A DNA stretch of 64,000 nt from JBGTSJ01 sp041940305 (GCA_041940305.1 JBGTSJ010000020.1:1-64000), one strand, 5' to 3'; shown: positions 34,163 to 43,251, numbered from the stretch's first letter. Program-made: numbers and translations. Notes: generated by a model not told the origin, from the sequence alone.

Positions 34163-35353
34163 ATGAAAGCCGTCTGCTGGTATGGAAAAGGGGACATTCG
34201 GGTTCGAGACGTCCCGGAGCCGAGCATCCTCAATCCGCGCGACGCCATCATCCAGGTGACGACGACGGCGCTCTGCGGATCGGACCTGCACCTGTTGAAC
34301 GGCGTGATCCCCACAATGCAGCCCGGGGACATTCTTGGGCATGAGTTCATGGGGAAGGTGGTCGAAGTCGGCCCTGAGGTGAAGAACCTTTCGGTCGGAG
34401 ATCGGGTAGTGGTCCCGTTCACGATCGCCTGCGGCCGCTGCTTCTTCTGCAAGCAGGAACTCTGGTCCTTGTGCGACAACTCCAATCCCAACGCCGGCAT
34501 GGCCGAGACGATGTATGGCTATTCGTCATCGGGACTGTTCGGGTACTCCCATCTGTTCGGCGGCTATGCGGGGGGCCAGGCGGAATACGTCCGCGTCCCA
34601 TTCGCCGACGTGGGGCCGTTCAAGATCCCGGACGGTCTGTCGGATGAACAGGTCCTGTTCCTGTCCGACATCCTGCCCACGGCCTATATGGCGGCCGAGA
34701 ACTGCAGGATCCAGCAGGGAGACACCGTGGCGGTGTGGGGATGCGGCCCGGTGGGGCAGTTCGCGATTCAGTGCGCCCGCTGGCTCGGTGCGGCCCGCGT
34801 CATTGCGATCGACCATATTCCCGAGAGGCTGCTGCTCGCGGAGCAGCAGGGCAAGGCGATCGTCATTGATTTCGATCGGCAGGACGTGCGCGAAACGCTC
34901 CACGACCTGACTGGGGGGCGCGGTCCCGATGCGTGCATTGACGCCGTGGGCCTGGAGTCGCACGGGCATTCGATCGATGCCGTCTACGATCGCATCAAGC
35001 AGGCCATGTGGATGGCGACCGACCGTATTCACGCGCTGCGTCAAGCCATCTACTGCTGCCGCAAGGGAGGGACCGTTTCGATCCCCGGCGTCTACGGCGG
35101 ATTTCTGGACAAGGTGCCATTCGGCGCGGCCTTCAGCAAGGGGCTGCATCTGGCGATGGGGCAGACGCACGTGCATCGCTACATGCAGCCGCTGATCGAG
35201 CGGATCCAGGGGAATGGGAAGGCCGGCTTCGACCCCAGCTACATCATTTCACACCGGTTTCCTCTCGAGGACGCGGCGCAGGCATACGAACTGTTTAATC
35301 GCGGCAAGGGAGAGTGCGTCAAGGTCGTGTTCAAGCCGCGCAACGCCGCGTGA
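34163..35353 (+). CDS. zinc-dependent alcohol dehydrogenase (MDR family, threonine/formaldehyde dehydrogenase-like)
   Basis: 396 residues. Catalytic zinc ligands lie in ALCGSDLH (Cys38) and GHEFMG (His/Glu). The structural zinc loop is CGRCFFCKQELWSLC, and the cofactor-binding Rossmann motif is VWGCGPVGQFAIQCA followed by an Asp (AIDHIP) that suggests NAD rather than NADP. The length and the DACIDAVGLESHGHS segment match the longer, glutathione-independent formaldehyde-dehydrogenase-like subgroup. Starts 51 bp after the SRPBCC gene. Confidence 0.88.
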   Translation: MKAVCWYGKGDIRVRDVPEPSILNPRDAIIQVTTTALCGSDLHLLNGVIPTMQPGDILGHEFMGKVVEVGPEVKNLSVGDRVVVPFTIACGRCFFCKQELWSLCDNSNPNAGMAETMYGYSSSGLFGYSHLFGGYAGGQAEYVRVPFADVGPFKIPDGLSDEQVLFLSDILPTAYMAAENCRIQQGDTVAVWGCGPVGQFAIQCARWLGAARVIAIDHIPERLLLAEQQGKAIVIDFDRQDVRETLHDLTGGRGPDACIDAVGLESHGHSIDAVYDRIKQAMWMATDRIHALRQAIYCCRKGGTVSIPGVYGGFLDKVPFGAAFSKGLHLAMGQTHVHRYMQPLIERIQGNGKAGFDPSYIISHRFPLEDAAQAYELFNRGKGECVKVVFKPRNAA

Positions 35354-35418
35354 GCATCGGCTGCAGATGACCGGGCTAACTTCCCTCGTCAGGCACTTAG
35401 CGAATTCTGCGAGGAACT

Positions 35419-36441
35419 ATGAGTCAGATGTTGAGACGGGCAGCCGCGGTAGCCGCTGCCGCGTCGGCCGGTTGGCTTGTTACCAAGGCGGCGCTGGCGC
35501 GCTCCCGGCGAATCAGTTTTCGCGGACAGGCCGTGCTGATTACGGGCGGTTCGCGCGGCCTGGGGCTGGTCATGGCCCGCCAGCTCGTGCGGGAAGGAGC
35601 CCATGTCGCGATCTGCGCCCGCGATGCCGACGAGCTCGAACGAGCTGCCAGCGACCTGCGGCAGTCGGGAGCCGCGGGCGTTCTGGCGGACGTGTGCGAT
35701 ATCACCGACGCCGATGCCGTGCGCGAGTGGATTCGCAGCGTCTCTGCGCGAACCGGAGCGGTTGATGTATTGATCAACAATGCCGGAATGATCCAGGTCG
35801 GTCCGCTGGCGACAATGACTGTCCAGGATTACGAACGGGCGCTGGCGACGCATTTCTGGGGACCGTTCGCGGCCATTCGCGAGGCGCTCCCGCTGATGCG
35901 GCGGGGCGGCCGGATTGTGAACATCGCCTCGGTCGGCGGAGAAGTCGTCATCCCGCATCTGGCGCCTTACTGCGCCAGCAAGTTCGCACTGGTCGGCCTG
36001 TCGCGCGGTCTGAGACAGGAACTGCTGAGAGACGGAATCTACGTCACCACCGTGCTGCCGGGGCTGATGCGAACCGGCAGCCCGCCGCAGGCGCTGTTTA
36101 AGGGACAACATCGCACGGAGTACGCACTGTTCACAATCAGCGATGCACTGCCGCTGATTTCGACGTCGGCCGAGACTGCGGCGCGGCGCATTCTGAACGC
36201 GGCTCGCGACGGCCGGGCCGAACTGCTGCTGTCGTTGCCGACCAAGCTGGCGACGGCCCTCGCCGCCGTCTGCCCCGAACTCACCGCCGAGGCGTTGTCG
36301 ACGCTGGTGAACGTTCTCCCCGGTCCGGGCGGCATCGGTACGATGCAGGCAAAGGGACTTCAGAGCACGTCCGCATACGCTCCGTCCTGGCTCACACGAT
36401 TGAGCGACCGCGCCAGTGCGCGGAACAACGAGCTGTCCTGA
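35419..36441 (+). CDS. short-chain dehydrogenase/reductase (SDR)
   Basis: 340 residues. N-terminal hydrophobic segment (~7-28) may anchor it to the membrane. Cofactor motif TGGSRGLG (~43-50), NNAG (~117-120), Ser of NIASVGGE and the catalytic YCASK (Tyr-x3-Lys) are all present, so it should be an active NAD(P)-dependent oxidoreductase. The C-terminal ~90 residues extend past the core SDR fold. It follows the alcohol dehydrogenase by 65 bp on the same strand. Substrate unknown. Confidence 0.88.
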   Translation: MSQMLRRAAAVAAAASAGWLVTKAALARSRRISFRGQAVLITGGSRGLGLVMARQLVREGAHVAICARDADELERAASDLRQSGAAGVLADVCDITDADAVREWIRSVSARTGAVDVLINNAGMIQVGPLATMTVQDYERALATHFWGPFAAIREALPLMRRGGRIVNIASVGGEVVIPHLAPYCASKFALVGLSRGLRQELLRDGIYVTTVLPGLMRTGSPPQALFKGQHRTEYALFTISDALPLISTSAETAARRILNAARDGRAELLLSLPTKLATALAAVCPELTAEALSTLVNVLPGPGGIGTMQAKGLQSTSAYAPSWLTRLSDRASARNNELS

Positions 36442-36530
36442 AGGTATTTCGCGGCCGACCGTGCGAACGTCGCAAGGGGAAATGGCGGAGCACGCTCAGA
36501 CATCTCGGTCGGAATCGACAAACGACGCTG

Positions 36531-36734
36531 TCAAATCGCCCCAGTCGACGTCGCAGTCTGCGTTGCCGATGTCGGAATCGCGTCGATCATGTGGATGCGA
36601 TTCCCGTCCCACAACGCGCTGGCCCGCACAATGTGGCCGCATTGGGCAGCGCGACGAGCAGTCTCGTCGGCGAATCGCAGTGTAGGACCGTTGCGCGTCA
36701 GGCGGAAATGAAACAGAGAATTCCCTGCGGACAT
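36531..36734 (-). CDS. possible small protein of unknown function
   Basis: 67 residues. The stretch LFHFRLTRNGPTLRFADETA then LWDGNRIHMIDAIP has balanced, protein-like composition and reads like a small conserved planctomycete protein, but I cannot name a family. No good ribosome site is seen before ATG 36734. It sits between the SDR stop and a response-regulator remnant. Confidence 0.35.
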   Translation of the reverse strand: MSAGNSLFHFRLTRNGPTLRFADETARRAAQCGHIVRASALWDGNRIHMIDAIPTSATQTATSTGAI

Positions 36735-36758
36735 GTCCGCTGCCCGAATCGGACACTT

Positions 36759-36836
36759 TCAGCCCTGGTTCAGCACCCATGCAACGGCGCGCTGCATGAG
36801 GACGGTGGAGTTCTCGACGCCGAGCTTCTGCTTGAT
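36759..36836 (-). pseudogene. remnant of a LuxR-type response regulator C-terminus
   Basis: Twenty-five codons on the minus strand read IKQKLGVENSTVLMQRAVAW then VLNQG and a TGA at 36759-36761. This is the end of the helix-turn-helix of NarL/LuxR-type response regulators (recognition-helix tail, then VLNQG). The frame is stopped immediately upstream by TAG (36837-36839) and the receiver domain is absent, so only a fragment survives. It lies just beyond the end of dnaE2. Confidence 0.6.
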
Positions 36837-36943
36837 CTAGAGGCCGACTGTCGAAACTTCTTGGAAAGATTTCCAAGATCGTTGCTCGGATCGAGTCATC
36901 CGGCACGCGTAAAGCTGCCGGCGTCGGCCGCGTTGCGAGACGG

Positions 36944-39900
36944 TCACCGGAAGTCTCGTGACTGCGATGCAAGTGTTGTCATACCGGGCGACAGATCTTC
37001 CAGCTTGTCGACCACCACATGGATGACGCCCTGTTCTCTCTGGAGCAGTCCCCTCACGAGCAGTACCGAAGCTCTCCCTGCCGTGCGGTGGAACCGCTCC
37101 CACGTGTTGGCATGGACGATGAGATTGGCCTGTCCCGTCTCGTCCTCCAGCGTCATGAACGTGATGCCGCTGGCCGTGCCGGGTCGCTGACGCAGCAGCA
37201 CCAGTCCGGCCACGTTGACTTTGCGATCGGCTTCGTGAGTCGCCAGGTCCAGACATCGCAGCACGTCGCGCGAGTCGAGGTACGCCCGCAACTGCGTCAT
37301 GGGATGCCCCTTCAGCGACAACCCGATGGTTCGGTAGTCCGTGAGGACTTCTTCGTGCCGGCTCATCAGCGGCAGCGACACCGGCATTGTTGCGGACGCG
37401 GCTTCCAACTCCTCAAACAGCGATCCCGGTTCGCGAACCGGCAACGCCTCCCAGTAACTTTCCCGGCGGCTTCCGATCAGTGATCCGCAGGCGTCGGCGT
37501 CCGCCAGTCGTTGTAGTTCGGCGTTGGTCAGTCGGGTGCGGACGGCGAACTCTTCGAACGACCGGAACTCGCCTCCCGCGTGACGCTCCACCACAATTCG
37601 ATCAGCGGTTGGCCTCGCCAATCCGCTGACCATCCGAAACCCGAACCGGACAGCGGCTCCCTCCAACGCGCAGTCCCACTCGCTGGCGTTCACGTCGACG
37701 GCCAGCATTTCGACCCCGTGAGCCTGCGCGTCTGAGACCAACTGGGCCGGGGCATAGAACCCCATCGGCTGGCTGTTGAGGAGCGCCGCACAGAACGCCG
37801 CCGGGTGATGCTGCTTGAGCCAGGCCGAGACGTACACCAGCAGCGCGAAACTCGCAGAGTGCGATTCGGGGAACCCATACTCGCCAAACCCGCGCAACTG
37901 GTTAAACAACTGGTCCGCGAACTGGCGTGAGTAACCATTACCGAGCATCCCCTCGACGAGACGTTTCTGAAACTGCTCGATGACGCCCGTCTTGCGCCAT
38001 GCTCCCATCGCCCGGCGAAGCTGGTCCGCCTCATCCGGTGTGAACCCGGCCGCCACAACCGCCAATCGCATCGCCTGTTCCTGGAAGATCGGCACCCCCA
38101 ACGTCTTCTCCAGCACCGCCCGAATCTCGTCGTTGGGATACGAGACTTGCTCCTGGCCGCAGCGACGTCTCAGGTAGGGATGCACCATATCCCCCTGGAT
38201 CGGTCCCGGCCGCACAATGGCCACTTCGATGACCAGGTCGTAGAACTGCGCGGGCTTGAGACGGGGCAACATGCTCATCTGTGCCCGGCTTTCGATCTGG
38301 AACACCCCCACCGTATCGGCCCGCTGGATCATCTCATAAACGCGGGAATCCTCCGGTGGCACGGCTGCGAACAGGTCGTTGATCGCCGCGCCCGGACCGT
38401 GGATGAGCCGCAGGCAGCGGCGGATCGCCGAGAGCATTCCCAGGCACAGGCAATCGACCTTCAGGAGGCCGACGCTGTCGAGATCGTCCTTGTCCCATTC
38501 AATGACCGTCCGCCCTGCCATTGCCGCGTTGGTGATCGGCACCAGTTCGCACAGCGCCCCACGCGTTATCACCATGCCTCCGACATGTTGCGACAAGTGC
38601 CGGGGGAACCCCAGCATCTCCAGCACCAGTCCTTTCAGCATCCGGGCGATGCGCGAGTGAGGGTTGAGGCCGACTTCACGGAGCCGCACGTCTGTGGCTT
38701 CGCTGTTGCCATCCAGCACCCAGTGGAAGCTCTTGGCCAGCACATCCACGCGGTCGCGGGACAACCCCAGCGCCTTGCCGACGTCGCGCACCGCCGAGCG
38801 GACGCGGTAAGTGATGAGCGTGGCGGTCATCGCCGCCCGCTCGCGCCCGTACTTCTCGTAGATGTACTGGAGCACTTCCTCCCGGCGTTCATGCTCGAAG
38901 TCGATGTCAATGTCAGGGGCCTCGCCTCGATCCTTGCTGATGAACCGCTCGAACAGCACGTCGATCCGTTCGGGATCGACAGAGGTCACACCCAGGCAGT
39001 AGCACACGGCGGAGTTGGCGGCCGAGCCGCGGCCTTGGCAGAGAATGTCCCGACTGCGGGCGAACCTGACAAGATCCCAGACCGTGAGGAAATACGCCTC
39101 ATAGCGCAGCTCGGCGATCAACCGCAGTTCGTACTCCACCAGCCGCGAGACCTCGTCGGGAACCCCTTGGGGATAGCGGTTTCTTGCTCCCTCCCACGTC
39201 AGTCGGCGCAGGTGCTCCAGTGGCGTGGCTCCGGACGGGACCAGTTCCTCCGGATACTCATAGCGGAGCTCGTCCAGCGAGAACCGGCAGCGGTCGGCGA
39301 TCTCGATGGTGCGGGCAACCAGTTCAGGATGTTCGGCGAAGAGTGCCACCATCTGAGCCGGCGATTTGAGATGCCGTTCCGCATTCGGAAACGCCCGGTA
39401 GCCGAGTTCCGCGACGGTACAGCCGTGACGAGTCGCGGTGAGCACGTCCTGGAGGCAGCGCCGGCCCGGCACGTGGTAGTGGACGTCATTTGCCGCCACG
39501 AGCGGTAGCCCGGTCGTGCACGACAGTTCCCGGAGACGCCGGAGACGGGAGCGGTCGTTTTCGCCGAGATGCAATTCGGCGAACAGAAACGCCCGGTTGC
39601 CGAGCAGATCGCGGAGATCGTGCAAACGTGATTCAGCACACCCCGGAGACGCGATGCCAATCAGGCCTTCTGCGTGTTGGGCGAGATCGTCAAAGCTGAG
39701 GCGGCACTCCCCCTTGGGGGCCCGACGTCTTCCCAACGTGAGCAGCCGGCACAGCCGGCCGTAGGCCTCCCGGTCCATCGGCAGCAGCACCAGCGGGGGA
39801 GCATCCTGCGGGATCAGTTCCGCACCGACGATGAACTGCAGTCCCGCCTGTTTGGCCGCGGTGTGCGCCCGCACGACTCCCGCCACCGAATTGCGGTCGG

Positions 39901-40081
39901 TGACGGCGAGCGCCCGATACCCCAGCTCTGCGGCCCGCGCCACAAGTTCATCGGGGTGAGACGCGCCTTCGAGAAATGAAAAGTTCGTTCGGCAATGCAA
40001 CTCGGCATAAGATACGCCTGTTCGCGCCGGCGTGGTTTCCAGCGGAGGCGGTTGCCGGCGGGGATGCGGAGGGTCGGGCAT
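36944..40081 (-). CDS. dnaE2: error-prone DNA polymerase III alpha subunit (DnaE2)
   Basis: 1045 residues, normal for DnaE2. N-terminal PHP domain (YAELHCRTNFSFLEGASHPD, LAVTDRNSVAG), polymerase core with the acidic metal site PDIDIDFEHERREEV, and AHQHxGG-like HLSQHVGGMVITRG. C-terminal OB-fold region (VNVAGLVLLRQRPGTASGIT, MTLEDETGQANLIVH). DnaE2 performs translesion synthesis during damage-induced mutagenesis together with ImuA and ImuB. The start lies 3 bp after the imuB stop, so the three genes form one unit read from the promoter at ~42.3 kb. Confidence 0.95.
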   Translation of the reverse strand: MPDPPHPRRQPPPLETTPARTGVSYAELHCRTNFSFLEGASHPDELVARAAELGYRALAVTDRNSVAGVVRAHTAAKQAGLQFIVGAELIPQDAPPLVLLPMDREAYGRLCRLLTLGRRRAPKGECRLSFDDLAQHAEGLIGIASPGCAESRLHDLRDLLGNRAFLFAELHLGENDRSRLRRLRELSCTTGLPLVAANDVHYHVPGRRCLQDVLTATRHGCTVAELGYRAFPNAERHLKSPAQMVALFAEHPELVARTIEIADRCRFSLDELRYEYPEELVPSGATPLEHLRRLTWEGARNRYPQGVPDEVSRLVEYELRLIAELRYEAYFLTVWDLVRFARSRDILCQGRGSAANSAVCYCLGVTSVDPERIDVLFERFISKDRGEAPDIDIDFEHERREEVLQYIYEKYGRERAAMTATLITYRVRSAVRDVGKALGLSRDRVDVLAKSFHWVLDGNSEATDVRLREVGLNPHSRIARMLKGLVLEMLGFPRHLSQHVGGMVITRGALCELVPITNAAMAGRTVIEWDKDDLDSVGLLKVDCLCLGMLSAIRRCLRLIHGPGAAINDLFAAVPPEDSRVYEMIQRADTVGVFQIESRAQMSMLPRLKPAQFYDLVIEVAIVRPGPIQGDMVHPYLRRRCGQEQVSYPNDEIRAVLEKTLGVPIFQEQAMRLAVVAAGFTPDEADQLRRAMGAWRKTGVIEQFQKRLVEGMLGNGYSRQFADQLFNQLRGFGEYGFPESHSASFALLVYVSAWLKQHHPAAFCAALLNSQPMGFYAPAQLVSDAQAHGVEMLAVDVNASEWDCALEGAAVRFGFRMVSGLARPTADRIVVERHAGGEFRSFEEFAVRTRLTNAELQRLADADACGSLIGSRRESYWEALPVREPGSLFEELEAASATMPVSLPLMSRHEEVLTDYRTIGLSLKGHPMTQLRAYLDSRDVLRCLDLATHEADRKVNVAGLVLLRQRPGTASGITFMTLEDETGQANLIVHANTWERFHRTAGRASVLLVRGLLQREQGVIHVVVDKLEDLSPGMTTLASQSRDFR

Positions 40082-40084
40082 GGG

Positions 40085-41530
40085 TCACTCCCCGCACACA
40101 AACCAGGCGCGTGACGCGCGCTCTTGAAACAGCCACAGCCGGCGACCTCCCACCGTCACAATGCGGTAGTAATCCCGTCGGACAAACTGCCGACGCCACC
40201 AGCCGGTCTCGATGCGGTGCGGCCCGATAGAATCCGTCACCCGTTCCTCATGCCGGTTCCAGCGCAGCCGCATGGGGCGGTCCTGATGAGTTACGGCCTC
40301 CAGCGCGACTGGCATGCGATACAGACGCAGCGGAACCGGACCGATCGGACGGCCTTGAGAGCGGTCGCCATGTGCCCGGTAGGCAACGGAGCGTTCCGGC
40401 AGCCAGTCGTCTACGAGTGAGGCCCACCGCACCGTCTCCTCGCCACACCGGCTGCGAAGACGGTCGAGCAGTGCCGCGAGGTGGTGCTCATGTCCGTCCC
40501 CGGCCTGTTCGAACAACGTCCGTTCTCGGGGCAGGGGCGGGGGAAGCGGCTGCGCCTCCACGCGCACGCGCGTGAGTTCCCCCGGCCAGGTGAATCGCTC
40601 CAGTTGTATGGCCGCGAGTTCCTGCAGATGCTCGATGGAGGCAGTTGGTCTGGTCAACTGCAGTGCGAGTGTTGCCGATTGCTTCCGAGTCATCCCGAAC
40701 TCACACCTCACCCGTTGCGTGGCTTGTCTCCGGTGCAGGAGTTCGGCCGTGACCTCCGCGAGCAGCCGGAACACGACCGATTCCAGGGCCCTGCGATCGG
40801 ACACGGGGTCGTCGAACGTCCAGGCGGCGATGATCGGCTCGGGAGGCGCTACCAGCCGCACAATCTCAGGGCTCCGGCCGGTGAACTGATCGAGACGTTC
40901 CAGCAGCACTCGGCCGAACCGGGAGGGGAGCGTGCTGCGCGGCAGGGCCGACACCTGGCCGACTGTAGCCAGTCCAAGTCGACGCAGCTTGCAAAGAACT
41001 TCATCAGGGAGGCGCAACGCGGCCACGGGCAGGTCGCGGAGCCGTGTGGAAGCGGCCCCGTAGCGCGCCAAGGCCCAGGCACTGCCAGTGGTATCTGCCA
41101 CGGCCGGGCGTGTGACAAAGTGCAATCCCCGCAGTTCGTCCTGGACAAGACGGGTCAAACGCTCCTCTCCACCGAACAGATGCGCGCAGCCGGCGATATC
41201 CAGCAGCAACGCTTCGGGAGCGTCGCCGTCTTCGAGGGCGACACGCGGTGTAAACCGGTGACAATGACGGGCGAGGTTCGTCAACGCATCCCGATCGGCC
41301 AACGGATCGAACGGAAGGAAAATGGCGTTCGTTGCCAAACCGGACGCCTCCGCCAGCGGCATCCCCGGTGCGACCCCCTGCCGCGCCGCGGCCTCGGAAC
41401 AAAGCGCCACGACCGAGCCGCGCGGCTGCGCGGAGTGCAGGACGAGCGAGCGCCCTTCAAGCTCCGGTCGCGCGCTCAGCAGTCGCTGCAACGGCCAGTG
41501 GGGGAACCAAACGCACAGCACCCGTTTCAT
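40085..41530 (-). CDS. imuB: ImuB, Y-family polymerase-like protein of the mutagenesis cassette
   Basis: 481 residues from ATG 41530 (MKRVLCVWFPHWPLQRLL), supported by ggagattgacg just upstream; this start lies inside the end of imuA (74-bp overlap). The fold is that of Y-family polymerases (LLDIAGCAHLFGGEERLTRL in the palm, LGLATVGQVSALPRSTLPSR in the HhH region). ImuB proteins lack a full catalytic acidic triad and act as a hub that links DnaE2 to the sliding clamp; I see no intact YxD-type site here either. Confidence 0.9.
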   Translation of the reverse strand: MKRVLCVWFPHWPLQRLLSARPELEGRSLVLHSAQPRGSVVALCSEAAARQGVAPGMPLAEASGLATNAIFLPFDPLADRDALTNLARHCHRFTPRVALEDGDAPEALLLDIAGCAHLFGGEERLTRLVQDELRGLHFVTRPAVADTTGSAWALARYGAASTRLRDLPVAALRLPDEVLCKLRRLGLATVGQVSALPRSTLPSRFGRVLLERLDQFTGRSPEIVRLVAPPEPIIAAWTFDDPVSDRRALESVVFRLLAEVTAELLHRRQATQRVRCEFGMTRKQSATLALQLTRPTASIEHLQELAAIQLERFTWPGELTRVRVEAQPLPPPLPRERTLFEQAGDGHEHHLAALLDRLRSRCGEETVRWASLVDDWLPERSVAYRAHGDRSQGRPIGPVPLRLYRMPVALEAVTHQDRPMRLRWNRHEERVTDSIGPHRIETGWWRRQFVRRDYYRIVTVGGRRLWLFQERASRAWFVCGE

Positions 41531-42197
41531 CGTCAATCTCCACGGTAAGTGTCGCGCCCTGCACGCGACCTCGGCAGTGCAGCAGCGTGAGGTCAACCAA
41601 CGTTGCTGGAGGGGATGCCGCCCGTGGATTCACCAACACGCGCAACTCCCCCCAGCAGACGTACCGTTGGACCACGGCAGGTCGCAGAAACACTCCCAGG
41701 CTGCCACTCTCTTCTGCGGCAAGCTGCAGCCGGCGGAAGATGCGATCATGACTGCGACCACGCGGAACCAGCTCGTCCCACGCGACGACGACATCCACCG
41801 CCGGACAGCGCAGGGCCTGCTCGGTTCCCCAAAGGGCGTCATCCAGGCGGCAGGGTCTGAGGATCGCCAACCGTTCGAGGTCAATTCCGGCAGCAGCGGC
41901 CCCGGGCGGGAAGAACTCCTGCCGGTGGTCGACGACCACACATGTTCCCTGGGGCCGCAGCGCATGTGGCACGATGGCCAACGCGAGTCGTTCGACGCTC
42001 GTGCCTGGGCCGTCGACCACCCACTCGACCACGGTCCCCCGCCTCAGCCCACGCTCGGGCAGCAGCGCATCCAGAACCGGCAAGCCGGTCGAGACCGTGC
42101 CCCGCGCCTGGCTCAGCAACCTCTGGCCCTCCAGCTTCCGCAGGGCGGAAGTGAGTTCGCGCAGCGTCGCCGACTTGAAGGTATCGTCCCGGGGCAT
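41457..42197 (-). CDS. imuA: ImuA, RecA-like protein of the mutagenesis cassette
   Basis: 246 residues. LSTGLPVLDALLPERGLRRG-like start (VSTGLPVLDALLPERGL), then GTVVEWVVDGPGTS in place of a clean Walker A, and WDELVPRGRSHDRIFRRLQL. It resembles the RecA/SulA-like ImuA that modulates ImuB and RecA. It is the first gene of imuA-imuB-dnaE2, with a strong predicted promoter 80-110 bp upstream. The absent GxxxxGK suggests no ATP hydrolysis. Confidence 0.85.
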   Translation of the reverse strand: MPRDDTFKSATLRELTSALRKLEGQRLLSQARGTVSTGLPVLDALLPERGLRRGTVVEWVVDGPGTSVERLALAIVPHALRPQGTCVVVDHRQEFFPPGAAAAGIDLERLAILRPCRLDDALWGTEQALRCPAVDVVVAWDELVPRGRSHDRIFRRLQLAAEESGSLGVFLRPAVVQRYVCWGELRVLVNPRAASPPATLVDLTLLHCRGRVQGATLTVEIDDETGAVRLVPPLAVAATAERATGA

Positions 42198-42277
42198 TAG
42201 ACAGAGCGATCAGCATTCCGGATGCTTGGTCAACGACTCCCATCTCACAAGGGGGCTTCCCTTTCGCTTCGCAGGCG

Positions 42278-42305
42278 AATATATACCCATGTTCACTATT
42301 GTCAA
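42278..42305 (-). promoter_or_regulatory. predicted sigma-70-type promoter of imuA-imuB-dnaE2
   Basis: On the minus strand TTGACA (42300-42305), a 16-bp spacer and TATATT (42278-42283) give a near-consensus promoter, about 80 bp before the imuA start. The spacer contains agtgaacatgggt, with a gaacat half-site that could belong to a LexA-type operator; a full palindrome is not present. Confidence 0.65.
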
Positions 42306-42316
42306 GCGGTGTTCTG

Positions 42317-42982
42317 ATGTGTGGTCGATTCAATCTGCGCGCAAATCCCCGACAGCTCCAAGAGGCGTTCGACCTGCTACGCGAGCCGAATACCAGCCTC
42401 CAGCCGCGCTTCAACATCGCGCCGACCACGAACGTCCTCACCGTGCGGTTGACGGACGGGGTTCACGAAGCGATCCCGCTCAGGTGGGGGTTGATTCCGA
42501 GCTGGGCGAAGGACATCAAGATCGGCCGCAGCCTCATCAACGCCCGCGCTGAGACGGTCGAGACGAAGCCGGCATTCCGGGCAGCGTTCCAGCGCAGGCG
42601 CTGCCTGATCCCCGCCAGCGGCTACTACGAATGGCGCGGGAAGAAGCAAGCGAAGCAGCCATTCCACATTCATCGGCCCGACAATGGACTGTTAGCATTC
42701 GCTGCGTTGTGGGAGCAATGGAGTCCACCGGACAGGGAGCAGGTTCTGTCCTGCACCATCATCACCACCAACGCGAATCAGACGCTCTCGGAAGTGCATG
42801 ACCGGATGCCCGTCATCCTTGCTCCCACGGAATTCGGCAGGTGGCTCTCGAATGACACGCCGCGGGAGGCCCTGATCGACCTGATGCGGCCGGCACCGGA
42901 AGACCTGTTGGATTTCCAGCCGGTCTCAGCAGCCGTCAACAGCGTGCACAATCAGGGGCCCGAACTGCTGATGCCTGTATAG
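42317..42982 (+). CDS. SRAP-domain protein (HMCES/YedK), abasic-site crosslinker
   Basis: 221 residues from ATG 42317, required because the catalytic Cys must be residue 2 after Met removal (MCGRFN). Other SRAP landmarks: FNIAPTTNV, RWGLIPSWAKD, NARAETVETKPAF, the ASGYYEW Glu and the HDRMPVIL His. The protein covalently caps abasic sites in single-stranded DNA and so protects stalled forks. It is divergent from imuA with only 119 bp between the starts, so both may answer to the same damage signal. Confidence 0.92.
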   Translation: MCGRFNLRANPRQLQEAFDLLREPNTSLQPRFNIAPTTNVLTVRLTDGVHEAIPLRWGLIPSWAKDIKIGRSLINARAETVETKPAFRAAFQRRRCLIPASGYYEWRGKKQAKQPFHIHRPDNGLLAFAALWEQWSPPDREQVLSCTIITTNANQTLSEVHDRMPVILAPTEFGRWLSNDTPREALIDLMRPAPEDLLDFQPVSAAVNSVHNQGPELLMPV

Positions 42983-42989
42983 AACACGC

Positions 42990-43184
42990 ATGAGCCGAGA
43001 CACGCTGCCTTCCGCTCGCACTGAACGCCAAGTGTGCTCGGTTCCGCATCCACGCGGAAGCCTCCGTCAAGATATCGCGGACGAACTCGACCGAACGGCC
43101 GCCGAGTCCGAACTGCTGGCGGCGGCGCGGGCGCTCCTCGAGGCGCGGGACGACCAGATGATCACCAGCGGCTTTCTGCGTTAA
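42990..43184 (+). CDS. possible small protein or gene remnant ending in the 68-bp repeat
   Basis: 64 codons starting 7 bp after the SRAP gene. The middle (ADELDRTAAESELLAAARAL, LEARDDQMIT) is strongly helical and protein-like, but the last five codons (SGFLR and stop) come from repeat copy B, which suggests that an originally longer gene was cut there. Not recognised. Confidence 0.3.
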   Translation: MSRDTLPSARTERQVCSVPHPRGSLRQDIADELDRTAAESELLAAARALLEARDDQMITSGFLR

Positions 43185-43237
43185 TGAGCGGGTCGGATGG
43201 ATTCCGAGCCGCGTGAAGTGGAGCGGTCCGGACCCTC
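43170..43237 (+). repeat. 68-bp direct repeat, copy B (right edge of an 11.3-kb segment)
   Basis: Matches copy A at 31907-31974 in 55 of 68 positions by hand alignment, same orientation. It overlaps the end of the small frame before it. The rest of the gap up to the sulfatase (43238-43461) has only a 7-bp stem hairpin at 43252-43271. Confidence 0.65.
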
Positions 43238-43251
43238 TTCGAATTCAAAAC

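Noticed and set aside
38147..39508. 453-codon plus-strand frame
   Set aside because: Antisense of dnaE2; no start signal and His/Gln/Arg-rich composition.
42278..42316. Full LexA box between imuA and the SRAP gene
   Set aside because: Only a single gaacat half-site is present; neither the Gram-positive gaac-n4-gttc nor the alphaproteobacterial gttc-n7-gttc form is complete.
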